Part shown: piece by piece, positions 51,288 to 61,540 of the stretch
Position numbering within the stretch: position 1 is the stretch's first letter
Layout of the letters: every line of letters begins with the position of its first letter
Source: Mucilaginibacter aurantiaciroseus
GTDB taxonomy: Bacteria; Bacteroidota; Bacteroidia; Sphingobacteriales; Sphingobacteriaceae
Reading direction: 5' to 3'
Length of the DNA stretch: 64,000 nucleotides
Assembly (NCBI RefSeq): GCF_024055595.1
Contig: NZ_JAMXOF010000001.1
Location: 248,001-312,000 of the forward strand
The notes under the pieces: generated by a model
Told to the model about the DNA's origin: nothing
The model's input: only the letters and a program-made list of their open reading frames with translations
Databases searched by the model: none
Program-made: the position numbers and the translations under genes

Positions 51288-52118
51288 TTGAGAGTAATAC
51301 ACAGCGTTCATCCTGACGACTTTAAAAGTTATAGGACTGAGCAGATACGCGACCGCTTTTTAATAGATAACCTTGTACAGCCCAACCAGGTAAACTGCGT
51401 TTACACCCATTACGACCGCATTATTGCCGGCGTAGCGCACCCTGTAAACCAACCCCTAAAGCTGGGAACCTATGATAACCTGAAAGCCGGATATTTTTTA
51501 GAACGGCGCGAAATAGGCATCATCAACGTGGCGGGGAACGGTACGGTTACTGTTGATGGGCAGGTTTTCAATCTCCAAAAAATGGATTGTTTGTACATTG
51601 GCAAGGGTGCAAAAGAGGTAATTTTTGCGCCCGAAAATCACCAAAATCCGCCTGTTTTTTACCTTTTATCGGCACCTGCACACACAAATTATCCTACCGC
51701 ATTAATGACGTTAGAACAGGCCGAAAAAGTTCATGCCGGGGCTGATGAAACCGCTAATAAACGTACCATCAACAAATACATCCACACCGCGGGCATCCAA
51801 AGTTGCCAGCTGGTAATGGGCTTAACAGTTTTGCACCAGGGCAGTGTATGGAACACCATGCCACCCCACGTGCACGACCGCCGGATGGAGGCCTACTTTT
51901 ACTTTGACATCCCCGCGGGGCAAAGGGTTTTTCATTTAATGGGTGAAGAAACGCAAACAAGACATATCTTAGTAGATAACTATAGCGTACTGATATCGCC
52001 GCCATGGAGTATGCACTCCGGCGTGGGTATCAGCAACTATAGTTTTATATGGGGTATGGGCGGCGAAAACCTGGACTATACCGATATGGACGCGATAAAA
52101 ATTGAAGACATCAGGTAA
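51288..52118 (+). CDS. kduI: 5-dehydro-4-deoxy-D-glucuronate isomerase
   Basis: 276 residues, TTG start at 51288. YRTEQIRDRFLIDNLV, VYTHYDRIIAGVAHPVN, and MPPHVHDRRMEAYFYFD with the zinc-binding His/Glu cluster are KduI features; IRHILVD-like and SGVGISNYSFIWGMGGEN near the end complete the cupin pair. It converts 5-keto-4-deoxyuronate to 2,5-diketo-3-deoxygluconate; KduI can also isomerise hexuronates. First gene of the rightward operon, 6 bases before the SDR gene. Confidence 0.95.
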   Translation: MRVIHSVHPDDFKSYRTEQIRDRFLIDNLVQPNQVNCVYTHYDRIIAGVAHPVNQPLKLGTYDNLKAGYFLERREIGIINVAGNGTVTVDGQVFNLQKMDCLYIGKGAKEVIFAPENHQNPPVFYLLSAPAHTNYPTALMTLEQAEKVHAGADETANKRTINKYIHTAGIQSCQLVMGLTVLHQGSVWNTMPPHVHDRRMEAYFYFDIPAGQRVFHLMGEETQTRHILVDNYSVLISPPWSMHSGVGISNYSFIWGMGGENLDYTDMDAIKIEDIR

Positions 52119-52124
52119 CAGACC

Positions 52125-52940
52125 ATGGAAAATAAGTTCTCTTTAAAAGGTAAGGTAATAGTAGTAACCGGCGGTACCGGCATACTGGGCAACTCGTTCA
52201 TCAACGGTATTGTTGAGGCGGGCGGCGCGGTAGGCATTTTGGGCCGCAATAAAGAGGTTGCCGAAGAACGTGCCAATGCAATTAACAAAAACGGCGGACA
52301 AGCCATTGCCTTAGTCGCCGATGTTTTGAACCAGCAGGACCTGCAAGCCGCCAAACAAACTTTGCTTAATAAATTTGAGCGATTGGACGGCCTGGTGAAC
52401 GGTGCTGGCGGCAACATGCCCGAAGGCGTTTTACAACCCGATGAGGATATCTTTAAAATGAATATTGATGGAATGAAACGCACGCTTGACCTAAACCTTT
52501 GGGGAACGCTTTTACCTACACAGGTTTTTGGCGAGGCCATTGCCAAAACGGGTAAGGGCAGTATCGTTAATATCTCGTCCATGAACTCTAAACGGGCTAT
52601 AACAAAAGTGCTTGGATACAATATGGGCAAGGCCGCGGTTGATTGCTATAACCAATGGTTCGCGGTGGAGTTGGCAAACCGTTATGGTGATGCTATCCGC
52701 ATGAATGCCTTAGCGCCGGGTTTCTTTTTAACCGAACAAAACCGAAACCTGTTGACCACACCTGATGGCGGCTTTACTGAAAGAGGTGAAAAGGTTATCA
52801 AACAAACACCGTTTAAACGTTTCGGCAACCCGGATGAATTGATAGGCGCGCTGGTTTGGCTGCTGAGCGATGCCTCGGCATTTGTAACCGGATCTATGAT
52901 ATGTGTTGATGGGGGGTTCTCGATATTTGGCGGCGTATAA
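52125..52940 (+). CDS. SDR-family oxidoreductase, D-mannonate oxidoreductase (fructuronate reductase)-like
   Basis: 271 residues. NAD-binding TGGTGILG, NGAGGNMP, catalytic Ser in VNISSMNS, YxxxK in YNMGKAA, and the APGFFLTEQNRNLLT segment that I associate with Bacteroidetes SDRs working beside UxuA. It would reduce D-fructuronate to D-mannonate. The alternative is a KduD role (reducing 2,5-diketo-3-deoxygluconate), given the adjacent kduI; length and motifs favour the first. Its stop overlaps the start of kdgK by one base. Confidence 0.85.
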   Translation: MENKFSLKGKVIVVTGGTGILGNSFINGIVEAGGAVGILGRNKEVAEERANAINKNGGQAIALVADVLNQQDLQAAKQTLLNKFERLDGLVNGAGGNMPEGVLQPDEDIFKMNIDGMKRTLDLNLWGTLLPTQVFGEAIAKTGKGSIVNISSMNSKRAITKVLGYNMGKAAVDCYNQWFAVELANRYGDAIRMNALAPGFFLTEQNRNLLTTPDGGFTERGEKVIKQTPFKRFGNPDELIGALVWLLSDASAFVTGSMICVDGGFSIFGGV

Positions 52941-53977
52941 TGGATATAGCTACATCAAATACCGGCGCTGTTTTAACCTTTGGCGAACTACTGCTCAGGA
53001 TCTGTCCCGATGCGGATGGCGATTGGCTAAAATCAAACCAGTTGCCCGTTCATGTCGGCGGTGCCGAATTAAATGTAGCCACAGCGCTTGCTTTATGGGG
53101 CATCGAAACAAAATACTTTACGGCTTTGCCGGATAACGGGCTTGTAAGTACGTTGATTAATTATATGGCTAACCTGGGTATTAATACCTCGGCCATTTTT
53201 AAAGGTGGCAACCGCCTTGGCCTGTTTTACCTGACCAAAGGTGCAGATATGAAACATGATGCCGTAATTTACGACCGTGCAGGCTCGGCCTTTGCGGAGT
53301 TAAGTCCCGGTATCATCGACTGTAATAAAGTGTTGCAGGGCGTAACCTGGTTTCACTTTAGCGCTATTTGCCCGGCGCTTAGCCAGCAAACCGCCGATCT
53401 TTGCGAGGAGGTTTTAAAAGCTGCATCGCAACGCAATATTACAATATCTATCGACCTGAATTACCGCGCCAGGCTTTGGCAATACGGCAAGCATCCGCAA
53501 GAAATTATGCCGAAGCTTGCTAAGTATTGTAACCTAATAATGGGCAATGTTTGGGCAGCCGAAAGCTTGTTAGGGATAGCGGTTGATGCGAATATCCACA
53601 GCATCGGCAAAAAAGAAAACTATTTGAAAGAAGCAGCGAATGTTTCCGAAAAGATTATGGCACAATATCCAAAATGCAGGGCAGTTGCCAATACCTTTAG
53701 GTTCGATCATCAGCAGGGGATAAAATATTACACCACCCTTTACCAGGACGGCGAGTTTCATAACAGCGCCGAATATGTTGCCGAGCAGGTAACCGACAAA
53801 GTAGGCAGCGGCGATTGCTTTATGGCCGGGCTAATTTATGGTTATTGCGAACAAATGCAGCCGCAAGATACGCTTGATTTTGCCACCGCCGCGGCTTTCG
53901 AAAAACTATCCATCCCTGGTGATGCTACAAAAAGCACCGTGGCGCAAATAACCAAAGCTATTAAACATGACAGATAA
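52940..53977 (+). CDS. kdgK: 2-dehydro-3-deoxygluconokinase (PfkB family)
   Basis: 345 residues. VLTFGELLLRICP at the N-terminus, HVGGAELNVATALALWG, and the PfkB signature VGSGDCFMAGLIYG with the catalytic Asp near residue ~293. It phosphorylates 2-keto-3-deoxygluconate to KDPG. It is coupled at both ends (1-base overlap upstream, 11-base overlap with the aldolase). Confidence 0.95.
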   Translation: MDIATSNTGAVLTFGELLLRICPDADGDWLKSNQLPVHVGGAELNVATALALWGIETKYFTALPDNGLVSTLINYMANLGINTSAIFKGGNRLGLFYLTKGADMKHDAVIYDRAGSAFAELSPGIIDCNKVLQGVTWFHFSAICPALSQQTADLCEEVLKAASQRNITISIDLNYRARLWQYGKHPQEIMPKLAKYCNLIMGNVWAAESLLGIAVDANIHSIGKKENYLKEAANVSEKIMAQYPKCRAVANTFRFDHQQGIKYYTTLYQDGEFHNSAEYVAEQVTDKVGSGDCFMAGLIYGYCEQMQPQDTLDFATAAAFEKLSIPGDATKSTVAQITKAIKHDR

Positions 53978-54617
53978 GGCGCACATACAGGATAGCATTA
54001 TTAAGCAGGGCATGCTGCCGCTGTTTTATAACGACAGCGCGGAGGTAAGCATCGCTATCACCCAAAAACTATATGAGGCAGGCATCAGGGTTATTGAATA
54101 TACCAACCGTGGTGATGCAGCTATCGCGAATTTTAAGGCGCTGAAGAAACTGGACCTGCAGGGTTTGCTGCTTGGTATCGGCACCATAAAATCTCCACAA
54201 GAGGCTGAAGCTTTTGTTGAGGCCGGGGCCGATTTCCTGATCTCGCCTTTGGTAAATTACAAAGTGGCCGCCGTAGCTAAACAGCATAACCTGCTTTGGA
54301 TTCCTGGTTGTATGACACCGAGCGAAATGTACGAAGCGCAGGAACTTGGGGCTACGTTTGTAAAACTATTCCCCGCCAATGTGTTGGGGCCGGGCTTTGT
54401 ATCGGCAGTAAAAGACCTGTTCCAGGGGCTATTAATGATGCCAACGGGTGGGGTAGAAATGAACCAGGAGAACATTAGTGGCTGGTTTAAGGCCGGTGTA
54501 TCAGCTGTTGGGATGGGCAGCAAGCTGATCACGAAAGATGTTATCGACAATAAAGCATACGACCAATTATATACCGAAACCCTGCGGGCGCTGCAAATGG
54601 TAGCATCGGCAAGGTAA
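53967..54617 (+). CDS. eda: KDPG aldolase (2-dehydro-3-deoxyphosphogluconate aldolase)
   Basis: 216 residues. RVIEYTNRGD with the catalytic Glu, GIGTIKSPQEAEAFVEAGADF, IPGCMTPSEM and FVKLFPAN with the Schiff-base Lys, then LMMPTGGV and GMGSKLI. It splits KDPG into pyruvate and glyceraldehyde-3-phosphate, the end of the uronate pathway. The start overlaps kdgK by 11 bases. Confidence 0.96.
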   Translation: MTDKAHIQDSIIKQGMLPLFYNDSAEVSIAITQKLYEAGIRVIEYTNRGDAAIANFKALKKLDLQGLLLGIGTIKSPQEAEAFVEAGADFLISPLVNYKVAAVAKQHNLLWIPGCMTPSEMYEAQELGATFVKLFPANVLGPGFVSAVKDLFQGLLMMPTGGVEMNQENISGWFKAGVSAVGMGSKLITKDVIDNKAYDQLYTETLRALQMVASAR

Positions 54618-54631
54618 AATATAAACCAATT

Positions 54632-55924
54632 ATGAGCGATACCAAAAGAACCAACTACCGATGGGTGGTAATTGCACTGCTTTTTTTTGCCACCACCATT
54701 AACTACCTCGACAGGCAGGTGATCGGCTTCCTGAAACCAACGCTCGAAAAAGAATTTAGCTGGACAGAGACCGATTACAGCCATATTGTTATGGCGTTTT
54801 CGGCCGCGTACGCCCTTGGTTTGCTCGCTTTTGGGGGTATTATCGATAAAATAGGCACTAAACTGGGCTATACTATATCACTGGTAGTGTGGAGTTTGGC
54901 GGCTATGCTGCATGCCATCGTAAAATCTACCCTGGGTTTTGGCGCGGTAAGGGCGGCTTTAGGTTTGGGCGAAGCGGGGAATTTCCCGGCGGCTATAAAA
55001 GTTGTGGCAGAATGGTTCCCCAAAAAAGAGCGTGCTTTGGCTACGGGCATCTTTAATTCGGGTGCTAACATTGGCGCGGTATTGGCGCCGGCTATGGTGC
55101 CATGGATCCTGGGCATTTATGGCTGGCAGATGGCTTTTGTTATAACGGGTGCAATAGGATTTGTATGGCTGTTTTTTTGGGTGATACTTTACGAGATCCC
55201 GTCAAGGCATAAAAAAATAAACGCGGCCGAGTTTGAGCATATCCATAGTGATATAGAAGAGCCGGTAACGGAGAATGTCCCCGAAGAAAAAATAAAATGG
55301 GGCAGGCTATTTGGCATCAGGCAAACCTGGGTATTTGTAGTAGGCAAGTTCCTAACCGACCCGATGTGGTATTTCTTCCTTTTCTGGTTGCCGTCTTATT
55401 TTTCAAGCACGTTCAACCTTGATCTTAAAAAGCCATCATTGCCGCTAATTTTGATCTATACCGCTACCACTATTGGCAGTATAGGCGGCGGCTATTTATC
55501 ATCGTGGTTTATAAAAAGGGGCATGCCCATATTTAAGGCGCGCAAAACCGCCATGTTTATTTTCGCGCTTTGCGTGGTGCCGATATTCGCGGCGCGGTAC
55601 GCAACCAACATCTGGCAGGCGGTAGGTTTAATTAGTCTGGCAGCCGCGGCTCACCAAGCCTGGAGCGCCAATATTTTTACAACCGCGTCAGATATGTTTC
55701 CGAAACGGGCCGTAAGTTCGGTAGTAGGTATTGGGGGGATGGCGGGTTCAATTGGGGGTATAGCCTTCCCGTTCTTCATCGGCTGGATCTTGGATTCGGC
55801 CAAAGCCGCGGGGAATATTACAGGCGGGTACAACATCTTGTTTATTATTTGCGCCTGCGCCTATTTGCTGGCGTGGCTTATTATGCATTTGTTATCGCCT
55901 AAACCCAGAATTGTAAAATTGTAG
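54632..55924 (+). CDS. MFS hexuronate transporter (ExuT-like)
   Basis: 430 residues with 12 predicted membrane helices. NYRWVVIALLFFATTINYLDRQVIG, LGLGEAGNFPAAIKVVAEWFP and KERALATGIFNSGA are typical of the anion:cation symporter / ExuT branch of the major facilitator superfamily. It would bring monomeric hexuronates across the inner membrane. Fifth gene of the rightward operon, 14 bases after eda. Confidence 0.93.
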   Translation: MSDTKRTNYRWVVIALLFFATTINYLDRQVIGFLKPTLEKEFSWTETDYSHIVMAFSAAYALGLLAFGGIIDKIGTKLGYTISLVVWSLAAMLHAIVKSTLGFGAVRAALGLGEAGNFPAAIKVVAEWFPKKERALATGIFNSGANIGAVLAPAMVPWILGIYGWQMAFVITGAIGFVWLFFWVILYEIPSRHKKINAAEFEHIHSDIEEPVTENVPEEKIKWGRLFGIRQTWVFVVGKFLTDPMWYFFLFWLPSYFSSTFNLDLKKPSLPLILIYTATTIGSIGGGYLSSWFIKRGMPIFKARKTAMFIFALCVVPIFAARYATNIWQAVGLISLAAAAHQAWSANIFTTASDMFPKRAVSSVVGIGGMAGSIGGIAFPFFIGWILDSAKAAGNITGGYNILFIICACAYLLAWLIMHLLSPKPRIVKL

Positions 55925-56014
55925 TGGCCTAAATTTAGATAAACAGGTAAAGATTTTCTATATTAGTACAATGTTAAGCTGGTGCAGTGATGTTTGCTTA
56001 ACGTGCAACCTAAT

Positions 56015-57052
56015 ATGAATTTCAGTTCAATTACAATTAAGGATATTGCTGCGGCGCTAAATCTTTCGGTTTCTACGGTTTCAAAGGCTTTGCGGGATAG
56101 TTACGAGATAAGCGAGAATACCAAAAAAATTGTAACGGAGTATGCTAAGGAGCATAACTACCGCCCCAACCCAATGGCTCAAAGCTTAAAGCAGGGGCAC
56201 AGCAAATCAATAGGTATTGTAGTTTCTACCATCGAGAACCAGTTTTTTTCGCAGGTGATCAATGGGATCGAGTCGGTTGCTTACGAGGCCGGTTTCAACG
56301 TCATAATCACCCAAACGCACGAGTCGTTTGATATTGAGGTGAAAAACGTTGGGCACCTTACGCACCATTCTATAGATGGTTTGCTGATCTCGTTATCAAC
56401 TGAAACCAGTGATTTTGAACACCTGAAAACCCTGCACCGCCAGGGGTTGCCCATTGTGTTTTTTGACCGGATAACAGATGAGATCGATACCCATAAAATA
56501 ATTACCGATAACTTTAAAGGCGGTTACGATGCCACCCGCCACCTGCTGGATTCGGGGTATAAAAGGATAGCGCATATTACCAGTCCGCCAAATATTTCCA
56601 TCACCAAAGAACGCTTCGCGGGATACAAAAAAGCGTTGGAAGAAGCCGGTATTGCTGTAGATGAAAGCATCATCAAATACTGCCCGCATGGCGGCCGCGA
56701 TATTGGAGAGATAGAAAATGCTTTAGCCGAACTGCTTGCAGTTGACAATAAACCCGATGCCATCTTCACCACATCTGACAGAATAACCACCACAACACTG
56801 TTTTTGATGAACAAACTGAAGATCAAAATTCCGCAGGAAATTGCCCTGATAGGCTACACCAATACCACCCTTGCCGATGTGCTTAACCCTTCACTTAGCT
56901 CGGTTTACCAGCCCGGCTTCGAGATGGGCCAAAAGGCTACCCAAAAGCTTTTAGAACTTATTTTGGCCAAACGCCCCGTGTACGAATTTGAAACTATTGT
57001 GTTGCCAACCCAACTGGTAACACGCGACTCTACCGCTCCTAAAAAAGCTTAA
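56015..57052 (+). CDS. LacI-family transcriptional regulator
   Basis: 345 residues from the ATG at 56015; an in-frame TTG at 55994 would add seven residues and is less likely. HTH TIKDIAAALNLSVSTVSKALRDS with hinge YRPNPMAQSLKQG, then a periplasmic-binding-protein-like effector domain (SIGIVVSTIENQFFSQVI, DGLLISLS, PDAIFTTSDR, LPTQLVTRDS). Probably the regulator of the uronate genes through the twin operators at 51142-51210. It follows the transporter gene by 90 bases. Confidence 0.95.
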   Translation: MNFSSITIKDIAAALNLSVSTVSKALRDSYEISENTKKIVTEYAKEHNYRPNPMAQSLKQGHSKSIGIVVSTIENQFFSQVINGIESVAYEAGFNVIITQTHESFDIEVKNVGHLTHHSIDGLLISLSTETSDFEHLKTLHRQGLPIVFFDRITDEIDTHKIITDNFKGGYDATRHLLDSGYKRIAHITSPPNISITKERFAGYKKALEEAGIAVDESIIKYCPHGGRDIGEIENALAELLAVDNKPDAIFTTSDRITTTTLFLMNKLKIKIPQEIALIGYTNTTLADVLNPSLSSVYQPGFEMGQKATQKLLELILAKRPVYEFETIVLPTQLVTRDSTAPKKA

Positions 57053-57290
57053 TCCCTTGCTTAATAAAATCTCCACCTTAGTGTTTTTAATTGTTTTTGA
57101 GACAGCGCCAGCCTAAACCAGGTTTATAAGCGTCAAAAATTACGTAACTGCCACGTAGCGAAAACGATGTAGTAAATAAATATGCCTAAACAATACCAAC
57201 GTTAAGCTAACAAAGGTATTTTTGGTTAGTGCAGTTATACATATACCAATTATAAACGCTGTATACACATTAAAATTTTTTTTTACGGAA

Positions 57291-58082
57291 ATGAAACGCA
57301 AGCTGTTTGTTGTAACACTCTTCGTGTATTCAATTGTTACCATTAAGGTAATGGGGCAAACGGTTACGCTCGATCATCACTTTAACCGGGAAACGTGTAC
57401 CAATAAAGCAGGGCAGCCCGAGCGATTTCATTATTTATGGGAAGATACTGCCAATACCGGCTTCTCTAAATGGGGCGAGATCTTTAAATTGCAGGGTGCA
57501 ATTTTAAGCACTTTAGAGGTTGCGCCAACTGCTGTAAACCTTAAAGGAATAGTTGTTTACATCATTGTTGACCCGGATAGCAAAAAGGAAAATCCATTAC
57601 CTAATTATATCACCAAAGCCGATGCCGAAAACATTGCCCAGTGGGTAAAAGCAGGCGGCAAGCTGGTGCTGATGGCCAACGACAGCGCCAATGTGGAGCT
57701 GCCGAATTTCAATATCCTGGCAGGAAAATTTGGCTTGCATTTTAATAACGACATGCAAAACCATGTTGTTGACGACGCTCATTTTGAGGACGGCGCAACT
57801 TTGATCCGCCACAATTTCGTCTTTAAAACGGCCAGGAAAGTTTTCATGAAAGACGTTTGCAGCATAGCATTAACCGGCAGCGCAAAATCGATCTTAAAAT
57901 CAGCGAACGGCTCAACAATAGCCGCCATTGTACGGTACGGCAAGGGAACAATTTTTGCCGTTGGTGACCCTTGGCTGTATAACGAATATGTAAACGGACG
58001 CCTGCCTGCGGGCTTCGACAACGATAAGGCTGCTATAGAGCTTACCACATTCCTTTTATCTCACAAAAAATTAAACCAATAA
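57291..58082 (+). CDS. Free-standing DUF4350-like protein, accessory domain of unsaturated rhamnogalacturonyl hydrolases
   Basis: 263 residues from the ATG at 57291 (an upstream in-frame ATG at 57222 precedes the signal peptide KRKLFVVTLFVYSIVTIKVMG by 23 residues). The mature part (DHHFNRETCTNKAGQPERFH, YIIVDPDSKKENPLPNYI, WVKAGGKLVLMANDSANVE, GTIFAVGDPWLYNEYVNGR) resembles the DUF4350/GATase-like domain normally fused to the C-terminus of GH105 enzymes in Bacteroidetes. Here no GH105 barrel is attached; the domain stands alone just before SusC. Role unknown. Confidence 0.7.
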   Translation: MKRKLFVVTLFVYSIVTIKVMGQTVTLDHHFNRETCTNKAGQPERFHYLWEDTANTGFSKWGEIFKLQGAILSTLEVAPTAVNLKGIVVYIIVDPDSKKENPLPNYITKADAENIAQWVKAGGKLVLMANDSANVELPNFNILAGKFGLHFNNDMQNHVVDDAHFEDGATLIRHNFVFKTARKVFMKDVCSIALTGSAKSILKSANGSTIAAIVRYGKGTIFAVGDPWLYNEYVNGRLPAGFDNDKAAIELTTFLLSHKKLNQ

Positions 58083-58282
58083 ACCAGTGTTAACTAAACC
58101 CCAGAAACCAATGACAATAAAAAACCCGAAAGCCAATGATATAGATCACCGCTGATGCCATACCCAGACAACCTCTAAAAAAATAAGGTAACATCTTATC
58201 GAAAGCAAAAATTTGCGGTGCAATACCCGCAGTTAAATCCTTTTGCCAATTTTTTTGAAAACTTAATTCTTAGCATATAAAT

Positions 58283-61200
58283 ATGAAGAGTAGACCCCTA
58301 CAAAAAACACTAAAAAAGTGCGCCGTTTTCACCACCATAACGTTATTTGCGTTGGTTGGGAACACTTACGCGTACAGCCCCTACCAGAAGGAGCAGGCTG
58401 TTAAAGCAGTTATAAAATACAACCGGGAAGCAACCCAGGCTAAAATTACCGGTATCGTTACCGATGAAAAGAACCTGCCCTTACCCGGTGTAAGCGTACG
58501 CATAAAAGGTACCATCATTGGCATCACTACCGATGTGAACGGAAAATTTACAATTGAAGCAAATGAAGGTGCTATATTGGTATACACATTTATTGGATAC
58601 CACCTTAAAGAAGTAACCGTTGGTGCCGCTACCGAATATAACGTGCAGCTACTGCCAAACTCGCGAGATTTAAACGAGGTGGTGGTTATTGGTTACGGCA
58701 CACGTGCTGTAAAAGATATAACCGGCGCTATCACCAGCGTAAAGGCCGATAAATTTGAGAATGACAACCCAGCCAGCGTTACCGATGTATTGCGTGGCGC
58801 GGTGCCGGGCATTTCGGTAGGGCTAAACACCTCTGCCAAAGGTGGTGGCGCGGGCGATCTGCAAATAAGGGGTAAAGCCAGTCTGTCCGGTAACGTATCG
58901 CCATTGATCGTGTTGGATGGGGTGATCTTTTTCGGTGACCTTGCCGATATTAACCCAAATGATATTGACAGGGTAGATGTGCTGCGCGACCCAAGTGCTT
59001 TGGCCGTTTACGGCGCGCAGTCTGCCGGTGGCGTAGTTGCCATCACCACTAAAAAAGGTAAAACAGGTGCCCCGGTGGTTAGCCTAAACGCCAATACAGG
59101 TGTTGCCCAGTTGCTGCAAAACCAGAAATTTTACCAGGGAGAGGACTTCCTACACTGGCGTTCTGATGTGCAGCGTAGCGCTAACTCAACCAAACCATCC
59201 TATTTTTACAGCGACCCCAGAAACCTTCCGTCGGGCGTAACGCTCGACCAATATCTCTCAGGCGCTACCGGCGACCCGGTTAATGTTTATCTTCAGCGCC
59301 TTGGCCTGGTCCCTAGCGAGATAACCAACTACAAAGCAGGTAAGGTTACCGATTGGTCAAAACTGATCTTTAGGGATGGCATCCGCCAGGATTATACCGC
59401 GAGTTTATCCGGCAAAAGCGATAAGGTTAGCTACTACTTTTCGGGCAACTTCACCAAAAACCAAAACCTGATCCAGGGCGGCGATTACAACAATACCCGT
59501 TTCCGTGTGAACCTGGAGGGTAAGGCCGCCAGCTTTTTAACCGTGGGTGTTAATGCCCAATACGCGGTGCGCGATGAAAGCCACTCGAGCAACCCGTTCA
59601 ACGTTGCCGGTTACGACCTTAACGAGGCCGATTGGGGTCAGATCATCCAATCATCTCCTTACGGGGACGTTTACAAACCTGATGGCAATTTAACCCGGAT
59701 AGCTACGGACGATAGCGGCTTAACCCAGCGTAACCCATTCCTGGGTAGCCGTTACAATAACAATTTGTACACCCAAAACGTATTGTTCACCAACCTGTTC
59801 ACCAAGGTCGATCTTCCTTTCGGATTTAAATACACGCTAAACTTCTCCCCGCAATTCGAGTCGTACAAAAACTTCTTCTTCAGGCCGGGCGCAAACCCCA
59901 ACGAGATCCCGGTAAACGGGCTTACGGGTACCGCCTACCGCTCGATGGAGCAGCGCTACCGTTACAATCTGGATAACATCTTAACCTGGAACAAAACATT
60001 CGGCATCCATACCTTTGATGCTACATTCCTGTTGAATAAAGAGAAATACCAAACCTGGTACACCCGTGCCTACAACTCGCAGTTTAGCCCGAACGATGTT
60101 TTAGGCTACCACAACATTGGCGTTGGTACATTACCTATAGAAAGTAGCGACGACCGTGTGTATAATGCCGACGCGATAATGGGGCGGATCAATTACAACC
60201 TGTTAGGCAAGTATAACTTTACGTTTACTGCCCGCCGGGATGGTTTCTCGCCGTTCGGCTTAAAAAGGCCGCGTCAAAACTACCAGGATGCAGCTGTGGC
60301 CTGGACATTTAGCGAGGAGAAATTCTTTAAAACCGATTTCTTTAAATGGTTAAACTATGGTAAACTGCGTTTTGGGTATGGTACTAATGGTAACCGTTTA
60401 GCCAGCGGCACTGCAGATCCAAGCCTTGCCCTAGCTGCTATCAGCACCGCCAAATACCCAACGGTTGGCCCTGATGGGAGCCTGGTGAACAACAACAGCG
60501 TTTTTATCACCTCATTACAAAACAACGACCTTACCTGGGAGCGCACAACCGGCCCTAACTTAGGGTTAGATTTCGCCTTTTTGAACAATCGCATCAATGG
60601 ATCGATAGATGTTTACAACCGTAAAACAACCGGGCTGATCGTAAAACGCGAGTTGCTGCAATTACAGGGCTTTGCCACCTCAAACCTGTACACCAACATT
60701 GGCGAGGTTAACAATAAAGGTATAGAGGTATTGATAGAGGGTAAGATCATCCAAAGCAGGAATTTTAACTGGAGCGCTACGGGTACCTTTTACCTTAACC
60801 GTAACAAGATCAATCACCTTTACGGCGAATACCAAACCAAAGACGCTGCCGGCAACACCATCACCAAAGAAAATGACGACCGTGGTAACGGCTGGTTTGT
60901 AGGCCATGATATTGATGCCGTTTGGGATTACAAGATCCAGGGTGTATGGCAAACCCCGGAGGTAGACGAAGCCAAAAAATACGGTGCCGTACCGGGCGAT
61001 TTTAAGTTGCAGGACATGAACGGCGACTTTAAATTCACCAATGATGATAAGGTTTTCCTGGGTTCGACAGCACCGAAATTCAACTGGTCGTTACGTAACG
61101 ATTTTAACTTCTTTAAGCATTTTGATTTTTCGTTCATGCTGGTATCAAGCATCGGTCAGTTAAAACAGTTTAACCAGGCTATCAACAACGCGGGCGGTGT

Positions 61201-61519
61201 AGGTTATGGCCGTCAGAGCTCGTATGCGCTGCCGTATTGGACGCCGGATAACCCCATTAATGACTACGCCCGCTTAAACTCAGGCTCATCAGGTACAGCC
61301 ATCAACGTGTGGCGCAAAGCATCATTTGTGAGGCTGCAAACGGTATCGCTGGGTTACACATTCGCCCCGGCTTTGATCAAACGCGTAGGCATGAGCAGCG
61401 CAAAGATCTTTGTAAATGCTACTAACGCCGCTGTAATATCCGACTGGCCATTGTGGGACCCACAAAACAGCGGCCCAACCCCAAGATTTTTGGCCGCAGG
61501 TGTTAACGTCACTTTTTAA
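58283..61519 (+). CDS. SusC/RagA-family TonB-linked outer-membrane protein
   Basis: 1078 residues. A signal peptide (residues ~15-35) is followed by a carboxypeptidase-regulatory-like domain (GIVTDEKNLPLPGVSVRIKG, ~52-130), a TonB box region LNEVVVIGYGTRAVKD, the plug (VLRGAVPGISV, VLDGVIF, VLRDPSALAVYGAQSAGGVV) and the long barrel ending in TPRFLAAGVNVTF. It imports oligosaccharides across the outer membrane together with the SusD lipoprotein encoded 21 bases downstream. The uronate genes nearby make oligouronides the likely cargo. Confidence 0.96.
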   Translation: MKSRPLQKTLKKCAVFTTITLFALVGNTYAYSPYQKEQAVKAVIKYNREATQAKITGIVTDEKNLPLPGVSVRIKGTIIGITTDVNGKFTIEANEGAILVYTFIGYHLKEVTVGAATEYNVQLLPNSRDLNEVVVIGYGTRAVKDITGAITSVKADKFENDNPASVTDVLRGAVPGISVGLNTSAKGGGAGDLQIRGKASLSGNVSPLIVLDGVIFFGDLADINPNDIDRVDVLRDPSALAVYGAQSAGGVVAITTKKGKTGAPVVSLNANTGVAQLLQNQKFYQGEDFLHWRSDVQRSANSTKPSYFYSDPRNLPSGVTLDQYLSGATGDPVNVYLQRLGLVPSEITNYKAGKVTDWSKLIFRDGIRQDYTASLSGKSDKVSYYFSGNFTKNQNLIQGGDYNNTRFRVNLEGKAASFLTVGVNAQYAVRDESHSSNPFNVAGYDLNEADWGQIIQSSPYGDVYKPDGNLTRIATDDSGLTQRNPFLGSRYNNNLYTQNVLFTNLFTKVDLPFGFKYTLNFSPQFESYKNFFFRPGANPNEIPVNGLTGTAYRSMEQRYRYNLDNILTWNKTFGIHTFDATFLLNKEKYQTWYTRAYNSQFSPNDVLGYHNIGVGTLPIESSDDRVYNADAIMGRINYNLLGKYNFTFTARRDGFSPFGLKRPRQNYQDAAVAWTFSEEKFFKTDFFKWLNYGKLRFGYGTNGNRLASGTADPSLALAAISTAKYPTVGPDGSLVNNNSVFITSLQNNDLTWERTTGPNLGLDFAFLNNRINGSIDVYNRKTTGLIVKRELLQLQGFATSNLYTNIGEVNNKGIEVLIEGKIIQSRNFNWSATGTFYLNRNKINHLYGEYQTKDAAGNTITKENDDRGNGWFVGHDIDAVWDYKIQGVWQTPEVDEAKKYGAVPGDFKLQDMNGDFKFTNDDKVFLGSTAPKFNWSLRNDFNFFKHFDFSFMLVSSIGQLKQFNQAINNAGGVGYGRQSSYALPYWTPDNPINDYARLNSGSSGTAINVWRKASFVRLQTVSLGYTFAPALIKRVGMSSAKIFVNATNAAVISDWPLWDPQNSGPTPRFLAAGVNVTF

Positions 61520-61540
61520 AGTATAAAGGAAAATCAGATT

